A stretch of 17,130 nucleotides of DNA from Burkholderiaceae bacterium (GTDB lineage Bacteria > Pseudomonadota > Gammaproteobacteria > Burkholderiales > Burkholderiaceae), in NCBI GenBank assembly GCA_023253905.1, contig JALREG010000205.1:1-17130 (forward strand), in the 5' to 3' direction. How positions within the stretch are numbered: position 1 is the first letter of the stretch; each line of letters opens with the position of its first letter. Under the pieces are notes generated by a model. It had not been told where the DNA came from, searched no databases, and worked only from the letters and a program-made list of their open reading frames with translations. Shown in pieces: positions 1-9,029 of the stretch. A program made the position numbers and the translations under genes.

Positions 1-1
1 C

Positions 2-442
2 ACTGTAAACGGCGTACCGGTGCAGTCCAAAGCGCCGGCAGAGACGCCACTTTTGTGGGTGATCCGCGACGAACTGAATCTGACCGGCACGAAGTACGGC
101 TGCGGCATCGCCCAGTGCGGTGTCTGCACGGTGCATGTCGATGGTGTACCGATCCGATCCTGCAGCACACCGCTTTCAGTGGTCGAAGGCAAGAAAGTGA
201 CCACGATTGAAGGATTACCCGGCGGCGGCAATCATCCGCTGCAAAAGGCCTGGGTGGCCGAGCAGGTGCCACAGTGTGGCTATTGCCAGTCAGGGCAAAT
301 CATGCAGGCGGCGGCGTTACTCGCCACCAACAAAAACCCCTCGCGCGAACAGATCGTGCGTCACATGGACGGCAATATTTGCCGGTGCGGCACCTACAAC
401 CGCATTGTTCGCGCCATCGAGCGCGCGGCGAAGGAGGCCTGA
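2..442 (+). CDS. (2Fe-2S)-binding subunit of a molybdenum hydroxylase, IorA-like (5' end cut by window)
   Basis: This is the small iron-sulfur subunit of a xanthine-dehydrogenase-family hydroxylase, most like the isoquinoline 1-oxidoreductase alpha subunit. It passes electrons from the molybdenum centre to an acceptor. The reading frame is open from base 2 (TVNGVPVQ...), so only a few N-terminal codons are missing; the GTG at base 20 is inside the domain and is not the true start. Counting visible residues, the plant-type ferredoxin cluster ligands are Cys34, Cys39, Cys42 and Cys54. The C-terminal helical-domain cluster ligands are Cys92, Cys95, Cys127 and Cys129 (CGYC and CRCG motifs). The total of about 150 residues fits the family. 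No signal peptide is visible in this part; in related enzymes the small subunit is thought to be carried out with its Tat-exported partner. It ends two bases before the ATG of the large subunit, so the two are co-transcribed. Confidence 0.93.
   Translation, partial: TVNGVPVQSKAPAETPLLWVIRDELNLTGTKYGCGIAQCGVCTVHVDGVPIRSCSTPLSVVEGKKVTTIEGLPGGGNHPLQKAWVAEQVPQCGYCQSGQIMQAAALLATNKNPSREQIVRHMDGNICRCGTYNRIVRAIERAAKEA
431..437 (+). promoter_or_regulatory. Ribosome binding site fixing the start of the molybdopterin subunit
   Basis: AAGGAGG lies inside the last codons of the iron-sulfur subunit gene, with 7 nt between it and the ATG at 445. The same reading frame is open back to 274, but this near-perfect Shine-Dalgarno and the Tat signal after 445 make 445 the true start. 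Confidence 0.85.
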
Positions 443-444
443 TC

Positions 445-2661
445 ATGAAATCACGTGAAAAGCTGGAGCTGCTCAGCGTGAACATGAGCCGCCGCGAATT
501 TCTGGGTGCAAGCACCGGGTTGTCGGTGGCGATAACGCTGGGCGTTGGGTTCAATTCAAACGACGCCACCGCCCAGGGCAAACGCAGCTTCAACGCCTAT
601 GTGTCGATCGCCCCCGATGGCACCATCACCATTCAGGCCCCGGCGCCCGAGATGGGGCAAGGCATCATGACCAACCTGCCCCTCATCGTTGCCGAAGAAC
701 TCGATGCTGACTGGAGCCGGGTGGTGGTGGAACAGTCGCCGATTGCGGCGGTCTACGCGCATCCGGTCTTCAAAGCGCAGTATGTGGTCGCCAGTGTTTC
801 CACCTTTGGCTACTGGACGCCGCTCCGGATGGCTGGCGCGCAAACGCGCCGCGTATTGATGCAGGCAGCCGCCGATCGCTGGAACGTCCCGCTCAACAGC
901 CTCACCACCGAACCTAGCATGGTGGTCCACAGTGCCTCTGGCCGAAAGATGAGTTACGGGGACATTGCAAGCTTCGTGACGCCACCCGCCACCATGCCAG
1001 CGCTCGACGCCGCAAAGGACCTGAAGCAGCGCTCGCAATACCGGCTGCTGGGTAAGAACACGCCTCGGGTTGATGCCGCGCCGAAATCCACGGGCGCAGC
1101 CAAATATGGCATCGATGCTGTGGTGCCTGGCATGGTGTACGCCACGCTCGCCCGCGCCCCAACGCGCGATGGTGCGCCGGTTTCGTCAAACGCCGAGGCA
1201 ATCAGAAAGTTGCCGGGGATCAGCCATGTGGTCACGCTCGAGCACGGCATTGCGGTGGTGGGTTCAAGCTTTCCGGCGGTGGTGCAGGCACGCCGTCAGT
1301 TGAAGGTGAGCTGGAGCGAAAACAGGCCTGGCAACGGCATTCACACCGACCTGGATCTGCAAGACTTCGCTCAGCATGCGCGCGAGGACCTGCGCCCCGC
1401 GCAGGACTTCCGCACCAAGGGAGACGCGGCGAAAGCTGTTTCGTCCTCGGCAAAAACGGTGACGCGCGAATACCTGTCCGATCATGCTTACCACGCGCAA
1501 ATGGAGCCGATGAATTGTCTGGTGTCTGCGCGCGCCGATGGTGCTGAGGTGTGGGTGGGCACGCAGGCCCCCACGCGCACTCAGATCGATGTGGCTCGCG
1601 TACTGGGTCTGGCAACAGACCGCGTCAAGGTGCATCAGATGTATCTGGGCGGTGGTTACGGTCGTCGCGCCACGGTCGAAAACGCAGTTGACGCAGCGCT
1701 GATCGCCAAAGCAGTGGGTAAGCCGGTAAAGCTGCTGCTCACGCGCGAAGACGATCTCGCAGCGGGCACCTTCCGCCCCATGACCGCACAAAAGCTGGAT
1801 GTAGGCTTGGACGCAAGCGGCAAGATCACCGGATGGAAGCACCGGGTGGTGGGCGAGCCGGTCAGCGACTTCGTGTATGAGCCCGGTCGGTTGAAAAACC
1901 AGGGCAACCGGGACGTGATTTTCATGAGTGGCGCAGAAGTTCCCTTCTATGCCATTGATCACTACCGCTCCGAGCATCTGATGGAAAAGGAACGCACGCG
2001 CACCGCTGCGTACCGGGGTATTGGCGCGGGTTACACCAAGTTCGCGATTGAATCGATGCTCGATGAAATTGCGGCCGAGACCAAGCAGGATCCGCTCGCG
2101 CTGCGTCTGTCGCTGGTCAATAACCCGCGGGCCCGGGCGGTGATTGAGCGGGTAGCGCAAATGTCCAATTGGGGAACCAAGCGCGAGGCGGGGCGTGCGC
2201 TGGGGATCGCATTTACCGAGTACGGCCCGGCGCCCGCCATTGCCTCAATGATCGCTGCGGTTGCAGAAATTTCGCTCGATCGCAGTTCGGGCCAGATTCG
2301 CGTGCACAACTACTGGACAGCAGCGGATGTGGGGCTGGCAATGAACCCCGACGGCATCAAGTCACAGATTGAAGGCGCGGTGGTGTGGGGGCTGAGTTGC
2401 TGCCTGAAAGAGCGCGTCAGCATGGTGGCCGGCGTTGTGCAGCAGTCGAATTTTCACGACTACCCTGTGCTCCGTATGTCGGAAACGCCTGCGATCCACG
2501 TCGACATTCTTTCCACAACCCCAACACCCACTATGGTGGGTGAACTCGCAGTTCCTGGCACCGGGCCAGCCGTGGCGAATGCGTTTTTTGCCTTGACGGG
2601 TAAGCGCCTGCGTCACCTGCCGATGACGCCGCAAAGAGTATTGGCAGCCCTCAAGGCATAG
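445..2661 (+). CDS. Molybdopterin-binding (IorB-like) subunit of a molybdenum hydroxylase, Tat-exported
   Basis: This is the large catalytic subunit of an aldehyde oxidase/xanthine dehydrogenase-type enzyme of the isoquinoline 1-oxidoreductase beta type (738 residues, usual for the family). Such enzymes hydroxylate N-heterocycles or oxidise aldehydes, using water as the oxygen source. A twin-arginine signal is visible: SRREFL at residues 15-20, a hydrophobic stretch, and a probable cleavage near residues 46-50 (DATAQ/GKRS). The mature enzyme should therefore be periplasmic. GGGYGRR (about residue 400) and MVGELAVPG near the C terminus match MoCo-pocket motifs; the VGE glutamate, about Glu700, corresponds to the catalytic base. 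No FAD subunit gene follows, consistent with two-subunit IorAB enzymes that often use a cytochrome c acceptor. A strong terminator follows the stop. The substrate is not predictable from sequence. Confidence 0.92.
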   Translation: MKSREKLELLSVNMSRREFLGASTGLSVAITLGVGFNSNDATAQGKRSFNAYVSIAPDGTITIQAPAPEMGQGIMTNLPLIVAEELDADWSRVVVEQSPIAAVYAHPVFKAQYVVASVSTFGYWTPLRMAGAQTRRVLMQAAADRWNVPLNSLTTEPSMVVHSASGRKMSYGDIASFVTPPATMPALDAAKDLKQRSQYRLLGKNTPRVDAAPKSTGAAKYGIDAVVPGMVYATLARAPTRDGAPVSSNAEAIRKLPGISHVVTLEHGIAVVGSSFPAVVQARRQLKVSWSENRPGNGIHTDLDLQDFAQHAREDLRPAQDFRTKGDAAKAVSSSAKTVTREYLSDHAYHAQMEPMNCLVSARADGAEVWVGTQAPTRTQIDVARVLGLATDRVKVHQMYLGGGYGRRATVENAVDAALIAKAVGKPVKLLLTREDDLAAGTFRPMTAQKLDVGLDASGKITGWKHRVVGEPVSDFVYEPGRLKNQGNRDVIFMSGAEVPFYAIDHYRSEHLMEKERTRTAAYRGIGAGYTKFAIESMLDEIAAETKQDPLALRLSLVNNPRARAVIERVAQMSNWGTKREAGRALGIAFTEYGPAPAIASMIAAVAEISLDRSSGQIRVHNYWTAADVGLAMNPDGIKSQIEGAVVWGLSCCLKERVSMVAGVVQQSNFHDYPVLRMSETPAIHVDILSTTPTPTMVGELAVPGTGPAVANAFFALTGKRLRHLPMTPQRVLAALKA

Positions 2662-2694
2662 CACCCGTCAGTGCTGTGTCCAGGCCGTAGGCCG

Positions 2695-2737
2695 AACGGG
2701 GCCGCTTTGTTTGGTTCAAAGCGGCCCCGTTGTTTTT
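2695..2737 (+). terminator. Rho-independent terminator after the IorAB-like operon
   Basis: A perfect 15-bp inverted repeat (AACGGGGCCGCTTTG at 2695-2709 pairing with 2717-2731) with a 7-nt loop is followed by GTTTTT. It starts 33 nt after the stop codon of the molybdopterin subunit and separates it from the convergent formaldehyde dehydrogenase gene. Confidence 0.9.
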
Positions 2738-2750
2738 CCAGGCAGCTTAA

Positions 2751-2780
2751 TTCGGCGACCGGGCGCACCCAGGCGCCGAA
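2751..2780 (-). terminator. Possible hairpin terminator after the formaldehyde dehydrogenase gene
   Basis: TTCGGCG (2751-2757) pairs with CGCCGAA (2774-2780). An inner GGG/CCC pair (2761-2763 with 2768-2770) closes a CGCA loop. The hairpin lies 9 nt past the minus-strand stop codon. The following bases on the minus strand (TTAAGC) are only weakly T-rich, so termination efficiency is uncertain. Confidence 0.45.
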
Positions 2781-2789
2781 CCCGGATCA

Positions 2790-4113
<1,324 letters not shown>

Positions 4114-4136
4114 AGACACCTGAAAGGATTGGTTCC

Positions 4137-4439
4137 ATGCGACTGTCGGACATTGCCAAGGTGATTCGCAGCAAGAACGCCGGGCCGCGTTGCACGACGC
4201 TCGATATCATGTTCGCCACCGAGGCGGACTACCAGCGCGTCGTTGACTCCAACAAAATCACTGAAGCCCTGGTGGCAAAGCTCTACGACCACCCCGTTGA
4301 AAATGTGAAGATCATCCACTACCCAGTCGCTATGGCCCTGAAGGTGGTGATTCCCCGCAAGGTTACCGCTGGCGATCCGGGCGACCGGGACGTCTATGGC
4401 GCCCAGCAGCACGCGCGCATGTTCGGGATCGAGATATGA
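4137..4439 (+). CDS. DUF4387 family protein
   Basis: This is a 100-residue cytosolic protein of a family with no established activity, recognised by its start LSDIAKVIRSKNAGP, the Asp/Thr-rich TTLDIMF segment, and its pairing with an AtuA/DUF1446 gene. There is no signal peptide or membrane segment. AAAGGA at 4123-4128 precedes the ATG by 8 nt. Its stop codon overlaps the start of the AtuA-family gene (ATGA at 4436-4439), implying translational coupling and probably a protein complex. From memory of the family, its pattern (L-x-D-I-A-x-x-R-S near the start, G-x-x-x-x-D near the end) resembles the ferredoxin-fold domain found at the C terminus of long AtuA proteins. It may therefore be the split-off equivalent of that domain; this is inference. 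It is the first gene of operon A, directly under the duplicated promoter. Confidence 0.85.
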   Translation: MRLSDIAKVIRSKNAGPRCTTLDIMFATEADYQRVVDSNKITEALVAKLYDHPVENVKIIHYPVAMALKVVIPRKVTAGDPGDRDVYGAQQHARMFGIEI

Positions 4440-5833
4440 GCGCGACGGGGCTCTTGATTCAGGAGTTCGCCAACCGCAAGGCCTATCGCCCCCTGCGATT
4501 CCTGGGCGCGTCGGGTCAACTTGGCTACGGCATCCCAACGCCCGCATTCGAGGCGGGCCTCGCGCGCAAGCCCGACCTGATCGGCTGCGACATGGGGTCG
4601 ATCGATATCGGGCCTTATTACCTTGGCAGCGGTCAGCTGGCCACCGCCAGGCAATCGACCAAGCGTGACCTGAAGAAAGTGCTGCTTGGAGCGCGCCGCC
4701 TGAACATTCCCCTGGTCATCGGCTCGGCCGGCTCGGCTGGCGCCAGGCCCCACCTGGAGGCAACGCTGGCACTCATCCGCGAGATCGCCCAGGAAAACCA
4801 GCTTAACTTCCGCCTGGCCTACATTCCGGGCGATGTACCCAAGGAAGTGCTGCAACGTGCTATCGACGATAAACGTGTGGTTGGCATCGACGGCATGCCA
4901 GACCTGACCGCGGAGGAACTGGCGCTCACGACGAACCTGGTCGGCCAGATGGGCATGACTGAATTTCAGGAAGCCTACGCCCTCGATATCGACGTGCTGA
5001 TCGCCGGTCGCGCCTGCGACACGGCCATCTTCTCCGCACTGGCGGTCATGCTGGGCTTTCCCACGGGTTTGTCCGTGCACATGGCCAAGATCATTGAATG
5101 CGCCTCCCTGTGCTGCACGCCCGGCGGCCGCGACTCGATCCTGGCCGAACTTCATGCTGATCACTTCATCCTGGAAAGCATGGCGCCGCAGCGCAAGGCC
5201 CTGCCCATTTCGGTGGCGGCCCACAGCCTGTACGAGCAGAACGACCCCTACACGATCATCGAACCGGAAGGGCGCGCCGAATTGCATGATGCCGTCTACG
5301 AGCAGGTGGGCGAGCGGACGACCAGAATCAGCGGTGCGAGATGGGTCCCCGCTGCGAGGCACACCCTCAAGATGGAGGGGGCAAGAAAAGTCGGGGACCG
5401 TGCCATTCTCCTGTGCGGTGCCGCCGATCCGCGTTTCATCGAGCAGCATCAGTCCATTCTGGAAAACGTGAAGGAAATCGTACGCGAGCTCGTGTGCGAG
5501 GACAGCCCCGAGGACTACTCCCTGCACTGGCATGTCTATGGTGTCGATGGTGTCACCGACCGCGCGGCGGACCACCCGCTACCCGCAGAAGTCTGTCTGC
5601 TGATCGAATGCATCGCGCCCACGCCGGAGCGGGCGTCTGAAGTGGTCAAGACCATGAAGCAGTACCTGCTGCACTATGGCTACACGGGCAGGCTGTCCAC
5701 TGGCGGCAACGTCGCGTTCCCGTTCACCCCACCGGAAATCAGCGTGGGCGAGGCCTACAAATTCAACGTCTATCACATCATGGAGACCGTGATCGGCGAG
5801 AGGCTCTTCACGCCTCAGGTGATCGAATTCTGA
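4436..5833 (+). CDS. AtuA-family protein (DUF1446, acyclic terpene utilization family)
   Basis: This 465-residue protein belongs to the family of Pseudomonas AtuA, which is genetically needed for growth on acyclic terpenes but has no agreed biochemical reaction. Family hallmarks visible here are GASGQLGYG (residues 24-32), CDMGSIDIGPYYLGSG (51-66), IGSAGSAGARPHLEAT (95-110), and the GRACDTAIFSA and TPGGRDS segments. There is no signal peptide, so it should be cytosolic. The protein looks shorter than AtuA itself and stops after the DUF1446 region, while a separate DUF4387 gene overlaps its start by four bases. None of the geranyl-CoA carboxylase or other atu genes are present, so terpene degradation is not implied. 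The neighbouring Bug transporter protein suggests a carboxylate substrate. The family call is strong; the function is unknown. Confidence 0.88.
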   Translation: MSATGLLIQEFANRKAYRPLRFLGASGQLGYGIPTPAFEAGLARKPDLIGCDMGSIDIGPYYLGSGQLATARQSTKRDLKKVLLGARRLNIPLVIGSAGSAGARPHLEATLALIREIAQENQLNFRLAYIPGDVPKEVLQRAIDDKRVVGIDGMPDLTAEELALTTNLVGQMGMTEFQEAYALDIDVLIAGRACDTAIFSALAVMLGFPTGLSVHMAKIIECASLCCTPGGRDSILAELHADHFILESMAPQRKALPISVAAHSLYEQNDPYTIIEPEGRAELHDAVYEQVGERTTRISGARWVPAARHTLKMEGARKVGDRAILLCGAADPRFIEQHQSILENVKEIVRELVCEDSPEDYSLHWHVYGVDGVTDRAADHPLPAEVCLLIECIAPTPERASEVVKTMKQYLLHYGYTGRLSTGGNVAFPFTPPEISVGEAYKFNVYHIMETVIGERLFTPQVIEF

Positions 5834-5910
5834 ATATCGAGCGCCCGCGAGCAGCCGCTTTTACCTGTGCTGTTCGAGGCATCGCACATCAACTGAAGAG
5901 TCCAATGTCA

Positions 5911-5916
5911 ACAGGA
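5911..5916 (+). promoter_or_regulatory. Ribosome binding site deciding the start of the first Bug gene
   Basis: ACAGGA sits 8 nt before the ATG at 5925. The earlier in-frame ATG at 5916 overlaps this site and has no Shine-Dalgarno at a usable distance, so 5925 is preferred. Confidence 0.55.
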
Positions 5917-5924
5917 TGGCAACC

Positions 5925-6899
5925 ATGAAATCAAAGCTGACCCTGAGCATCGCCGCCTGCGCGCTCGCAGCCTGGACCGGCGCCAGCGCTCAACAGCCCT
6001 ACCCGAACAAACCGGTCAAGGTCATTGTTCCGTATGTCGCCGGTGGAGCGGCCGACATCACCGCCCGGACCATCAGCCAGAAATTAGCGGACGGATTGGG
6101 TCAACCCTTCGTGGTGGAAAACCGCCCCGGCGCCAACGGTGGTGTCGGTGCGGAAGTCGTCGCCAAGGCGCCGGCTGACGGCTACACCTTACTGATCGCC
6201 GCGAGCGGCCCCATCGTCATCAACCCGGTGCTCTATCGCAAGATCGCCTATGACCCCCTCACCGACTTCGCGCCGATCAGTCAGATCACGCGTTTCCAGT
6301 ATGCGATTGTCGTCAGGGACGCATCCCCCATCCGCAGCCTGCAGGACCTGATTGCTGCCGCGAAAGCTAACCCCGGTACGTTGAGCTACGGCTCGACCGG
6401 TATCGGTGGCGGTGGTCATCTCGCCGGCGTTCTTTTCGAGCAACTCAGCGGCACCAAGTTGATTCATGTCCCCTACAAAGGCGGCGCCGCGGTCTGGTCC
6501 GACCTCCTGGGCGGCCAGTTGTCCTTCACCTTCGAAGCGTTGGTCACAGCGGCCCCCATGATGAAGGCCGGGAAACTGCGTGCATTCGCCTCGACCGGAG
6601 GGCAACGGTCCTCCACCCTGCCGCAGTTGCCAACGCTGGCCGAAATGGGCTTCACCGGCTATGACATCACCCAGTTCCAGGGCATGTTCGCGCCCGCCAA
6701 GACTGACCCGGCCATCATCGACAAGCTGCACCGCGAACTGCAGAAAATCGGCAAGGCTCCTGACGTCGTAAAACGACTCGGCGAGGACGGTGGGAATGAA
6801 CTGATCATGAATTCGCCCGCCGAGTTTGCCAGCCTGATCAGGTCGGAGTTGCAGATGTACGGCAAGCTGATCAAGGACGCCGGCATCACCGCCGACTGA
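5925..6899 (+). CDS. Bug/TctC-family tripartite tricarboxylate transporter substrate-binding protein
   Basis: This is a periplasmic extracytoplasmic receptor that captures a carboxylate or related small solute for a tripartite tricarboxylate transporter. The 324-residue protein starts with a signal peptide (KSK n-region, hydrophobic core SIAACALAAW, cleavage after ASA at residue 22). The mature start QQPYPNKPVKVIVPY is typical, followed by the family motifs AGGAADITAR, ENRPGANGG, ADGYTLL, YDPLTDFAPI and HVPYKGG. It lies 91 nt after the AtuA-family gene and 29 nt before the cyclase gene, all on one strand, so it probably supplies the substrate of operon A. No tctA or tctB membrane genes are in the window. 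Orphan receptors are common in Burkholderiales, and the ligand cannot be predicted. Confidence 0.93.
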   Translation: MKSKLTLSIAACALAAWTGASAQQPYPNKPVKVIVPYVAGGAADITARTISQKLADGLGQPFVVENRPGANGGVGAEVVAKAPADGYTLLIAASGPIVINPVLYRKIAYDPLTDFAPISQITRFQYAIVVRDASPIRSLQDLIAAAKANPGTLSYGSTGIGGGGHLAGVLFEQLSGTKLIHVPYKGGAAVWSDLLGGQLSFTFEALVTAAPMMKAGKLRAFASTGGQRSSTLPQLPTLAEMGFTGYDITQFQGMFAPAKTDPAIIDKLHRELQKIGKAPDVVKRLGEDGGNELIMNSPAEFASLIRSELQMYGKLIKDAGITAD

Positions 6900-6928
6900 A
6901 AGTCCCCCGATTCGAAGCAGACACCACG

Positions 6929-7951
6929 ATGACACAACGCTGGACGCAGCGCCCGCCGGGATCCAACTGGGGCGACTTCGGCCCCGACGACCAACGCGGC
7001 CGCATGAACCTCCTGACCCCGGCACGCCGCAGGGAAGCCATGAAGGAGGTCATCACAGGCGATGTGTTCTGCCTGAGCTTACCGCTCGACCGTCCCGGCG
7101 GTCAGGTCTTGAACGACCATCGGTGCGCACCGGTGTTCAAGCCAGTCCTGCGCAGCGGTAACCAGGTATTCAACTTCCCGCACGATCGGATCGACCCGCG
7201 CTTTACTGATGTCAGCTCGGACGAAGCGGTGCTTCTCTACAGCCAGTACTCCACCCAGTGGGACTCCCTCGCTCACAAGGGGTCGCTATTCGATGTGGAC
7301 GGAAGCGGGGAACGTCAACGCGTCTTCTACAACGGATGGCAGATCGTTGACGCCAACAACCAGGGCGTCCAAGGCGATCTCGGCGCGCGCGCGCTATCGA
7401 TTGCCAACATGGCTGAGACCTGCGTACAGGGGCGCGGCGTCATGGTCAACCTGCACCGACACCTCGGCGAAGCGCGCACGCACGTCGACCTCGAGATGTT
7501 GTTGAAGATCATGGAAGCCGATCGCGTGAGTGTGAGCGAAGGCGACATCCTGTGCCTGCATACCGGGCTGGGGCAGTTAATCGTCGATAGTCCGCCCGCG
7601 GGTCCAGACCCCTCGATCCGACTGGCGTGCGCTGTGCTGGACGGCTCCGACCCAGCTTTGCTGAACTGGATCACCGAATCCGGCGTTGCTGCCATTGCCG
7701 CTGACAATCTCGCTGTCGAATCATCGTCTACCCTGGGCGTGCGCAAGAACATCGGCCCGCGGGGCGCCGTCCTGCCGCTACACGAGCACTGCCTGTTCAA
7801 GCTGGGTGTCCATCTGGGCGAACTGTGGTATCTCACAGAGTTGGCAAACTGGCTTCACGCACACCAACGAAGCCGCTTCCTCCTGACCGCCCCGCCGCTG
7901 CGCCTGCCTGGCGCCGTCGGATCCGCGGTCACGCCAGTGGCCACGGTATAG
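6929..7951 (+). CDS. Cyclase-family protein (PF04199, kynurenine formamidase/cyclase fold)
   Basis: This is a putative metal-dependent hydrolase of the bacterial cyclase/kynurenine formamidase superfamily, which hydrolyses amides, lactones or cyclic imides. At 340 residues it belongs to the long subgroup. The classic metal motif HxGTHxDxPxH aligns with QYSTQWDSLAH at residues 106-116. Asp112 and His116 are kept, but both other histidines are glutamine (Gln106, Gln110). A similar STQWD form occurs in a recognised subgroup, particularly among fungal members, so the gene need not be dead. There is no signal peptide. The start at 6929 lacks a clear Shine-Dalgarno. It is the last gene of operon A and converges on the LysR gene with only 21 nt between stop codons. 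Its place beside AtuA/DUF4387 suggests a ring-opening or deamidation step; the substrate is unknown. Confidence 0.85.
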   Translation: MTQRWTQRPPGSNWGDFGPDDQRGRMNLLTPARRREAMKEVITGDVFCLSLPLDRPGGQVLNDHRCAPVFKPVLRSGNQVFNFPHDRIDPRFTDVSSDEAVLLYSQYSTQWDSLAHKGSLFDVDGSGERQRVFYNGWQIVDANNQGVQGDLGARALSIANMAETCVQGRGVMVNLHRHLGEARTHVDLEMLLKIMEADRVSVSEGDILCLHTGLGQLIVDSPPAGPDPSIRLACAVLDGSDPALLNWITESGVAAIAADNLAVESSSTLGVRKNIGPRGAVLPLHEHCLFKLGVHLGELWYLTELANWLHAHQRSRFLLTAPPLRLPGAVGSAVTPVATV

Positions 7952-7972
7952 ACCAAGCCCGCTAGCTCGCAA

Positions 7973-8929
7973 TCAGGAGAGGCGGATCCCCGGCAATTGC
8001 AGCAATACCTGCCGCAGCATCGCGATGCGCGGGTGATCAGCGGCCGTAGTCCTGTACACCAGCCCGAGCGTGGCGCGGGGCGGCGGCGACACCATGCGAA
8101 TACGGCGAATCCGACCGGCACGCTCGGCTTCACGCGCGGTAGAGATCGGCGTGGTGCTCAAGCCCACGCCCTCGGCCACCACGCGGGCGCTTGTGACGGG
8201 ACTGTCGGTCTCGCACACTGGCGCTGGGGGTTGTAAGCCGTGTCGCCGGAAGGTGTCCTCGATGAACACCCGCGCGAGCGAAGGCATGCGCGTGAGGACC
8301 CATGGTTCATCGACCAGGGCTTCCCATTCGACACTGCGCGCACGCGCGAGCCGGTGTGCTGACGGCGCAATGACGACATAGTCCTCCTCGCCGATCGCTT
8401 CGAATCGCACACCGTGTCCTGCCGCCTTGGACATTGAATCCGGGTTGTAGACCGTGACCAGCGCATCCAGGTCGCCATCAAGCAACGAGTCGAACAGCCT
8501 CGGCACATTGGCTTCATAAAGGCTCACGGCGATCGGCGGGCGCGCCTTGGCCAGCCGCGCCACCACGACGGGCAGGAGGCTGACAGCCAGGAATGCCGGG
8601 GCGCCCAGTCGCAGCACCGCAGCGATCCGCCCGTCGGGTCCGGCGGCCTCGGCCTCGGCGTGGAAGTGGTGCAGTTCCTTGAGCAACAGCGTGGCACCGC
8701 GCATCACGATCGCACCCTGCGGCGTCGTTTGCAGGCCTCGCGTGCTGCGCTTGAAAAGCGCAAAGCCCAGCAGACCTTCGACCTCCTTCAACGCCTTCGA
8801 AAGGGCTGGCTGTGTGAGGTTGAGTGTCGCGGCCGCCTTGCTGAGGCTACCGGCTCGCTCGACCTCCGCCACCATCTGAAGATGGCGAAAGCGCAGACGC
8901 GCCAGAAGCAGCTCTTCGCCAGATCGCAT
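7973..8929 (-). CDS. LysR-type transcriptional regulator
   Basis: This is a 318-residue LysR family regulator. The N-terminal winged helix-turn-helix is clear (about residues 12-70: LRFRHLQMVAEV, GSLSKAAATLNLTQPALSKA, RSTRGLQTTPQG). It is followed by a linker helix and a type-2 periplasmic-binding-like effector domain (about residues 95-300). The N terminus resembles the GbpR/PcaQ-type subgroup that regulates sugar-acid and aromatic catabolism. The gene is divergent from operon B with 100 nt between them. That gap contains copy B of the duplicated operator/promoter block, while copy A lies before operon A. It is the only regulator in the window, so it most likely controls both operons and its own gene. 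The inducer is presumably a pathway substrate or intermediate. Confidence 0.93.
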   Translation of the reverse strand: MRSGEELLLARLRFRHLQMVAEVERAGSLSKAAATLNLTQPALSKALKEVEGLLGFALFKRSTRGLQTTPQGAIVMRGATLLLKELHHFHAEAEAAGPDGRIAAVLRLGAPAFLAVSLLPVVVARLAKARPPIAVSLYEANVPRLFDSLLDGDLDALVTVYNPDSMSKAAGHGVRFEAIGEEDYVVIAPSAHRLARARSVEWEALVDEPWVLTRMPSLARVFIEDTFRRHGLQPPAPVCETDSPVTSARVVAEGVGLSTTPISTAREAERAGRIRRIRMVSPPPRATLGLVYRTTAADHPRIAMLRQVLLQLPGIRLS

Positions 8930-8936
8930 GACATAT

Positions 8937-8999
8937 CTTCCAGTAATGGCTCAATGAGAATTTATCACTGGACGACATGAGTGAGCGTTCTGATAATTC
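8937..8999 (+). promoter_or_regulatory. Operon B promoter with upstream dyad operator (copy B of a duplicated 63-bp block)
   Basis: The core promoter is -35 TGGACG at 8969-8974, a 17-nt spacer, and -10 GATAAT at 8992-8997. The dyad at 8940-8971 has arms CCAGTAAT and ATCACTGG and a central CTCAATGAG. It matches 4051-4113 at 53 of 63 positions. The divergent LysR gene starts at 8929, only 8 bases from the block, so binding here could also repress the regulator's own transcription, as is typical of LysR systems. Confidence 0.75.
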
Positions 9000-9015
9000 T
9001 TTTGTTCTCACTCAT
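8977..9015. repeat. 9-bp perfect inverted repeat flanking the -10 of promoter B
   Basis: ATGAGTGAG (8977-8985) is exactly complementary to CTCACTCAT (9007-9015), with 21 nt between. The left arm lies in the promoter spacer and the right arm just after the expected transcription start. Copy A lacks these arms: its spacer differs at exactly this place. It could be a second, promoter-B-specific operator. Confidence 0.5.
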
Positions 9016-9029
9016 CTGAGCGTGCCTCC

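Noticed and set aside
274..444. N-terminal extension of the molybdopterin subunit frame
   Set aside because: It overlaps the iron-sulfur subunit gene in another frame; the Shine-Dalgarno at 431-437 and the Tat signal place the start at 445.
1264..2160. Minus-strand open frame (298 codons) inside the molybdopterin subunit gene
   Set aside because: Antisense shadow; low-complexity His/Arg-rich translation with no family features.
4394..5575. Long minus-strand open frame (393 codons) opposite the AtuA-family gene
   Set aside because: It has no recognisable motif, is fully antisense to a gene with strong family similarity, and is the usual stop-free shadow of GC-rich codons.
4137..5833. Idea that operon A is an acyclic terpene (citronellol/geraniol) pathway because of the AtuA name
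   Set aside because: None of the other atu/liu genes (geranyl-CoA carboxylase, dehydrogenases, hydratase) are present, and the neighbours point to a carboxylate.
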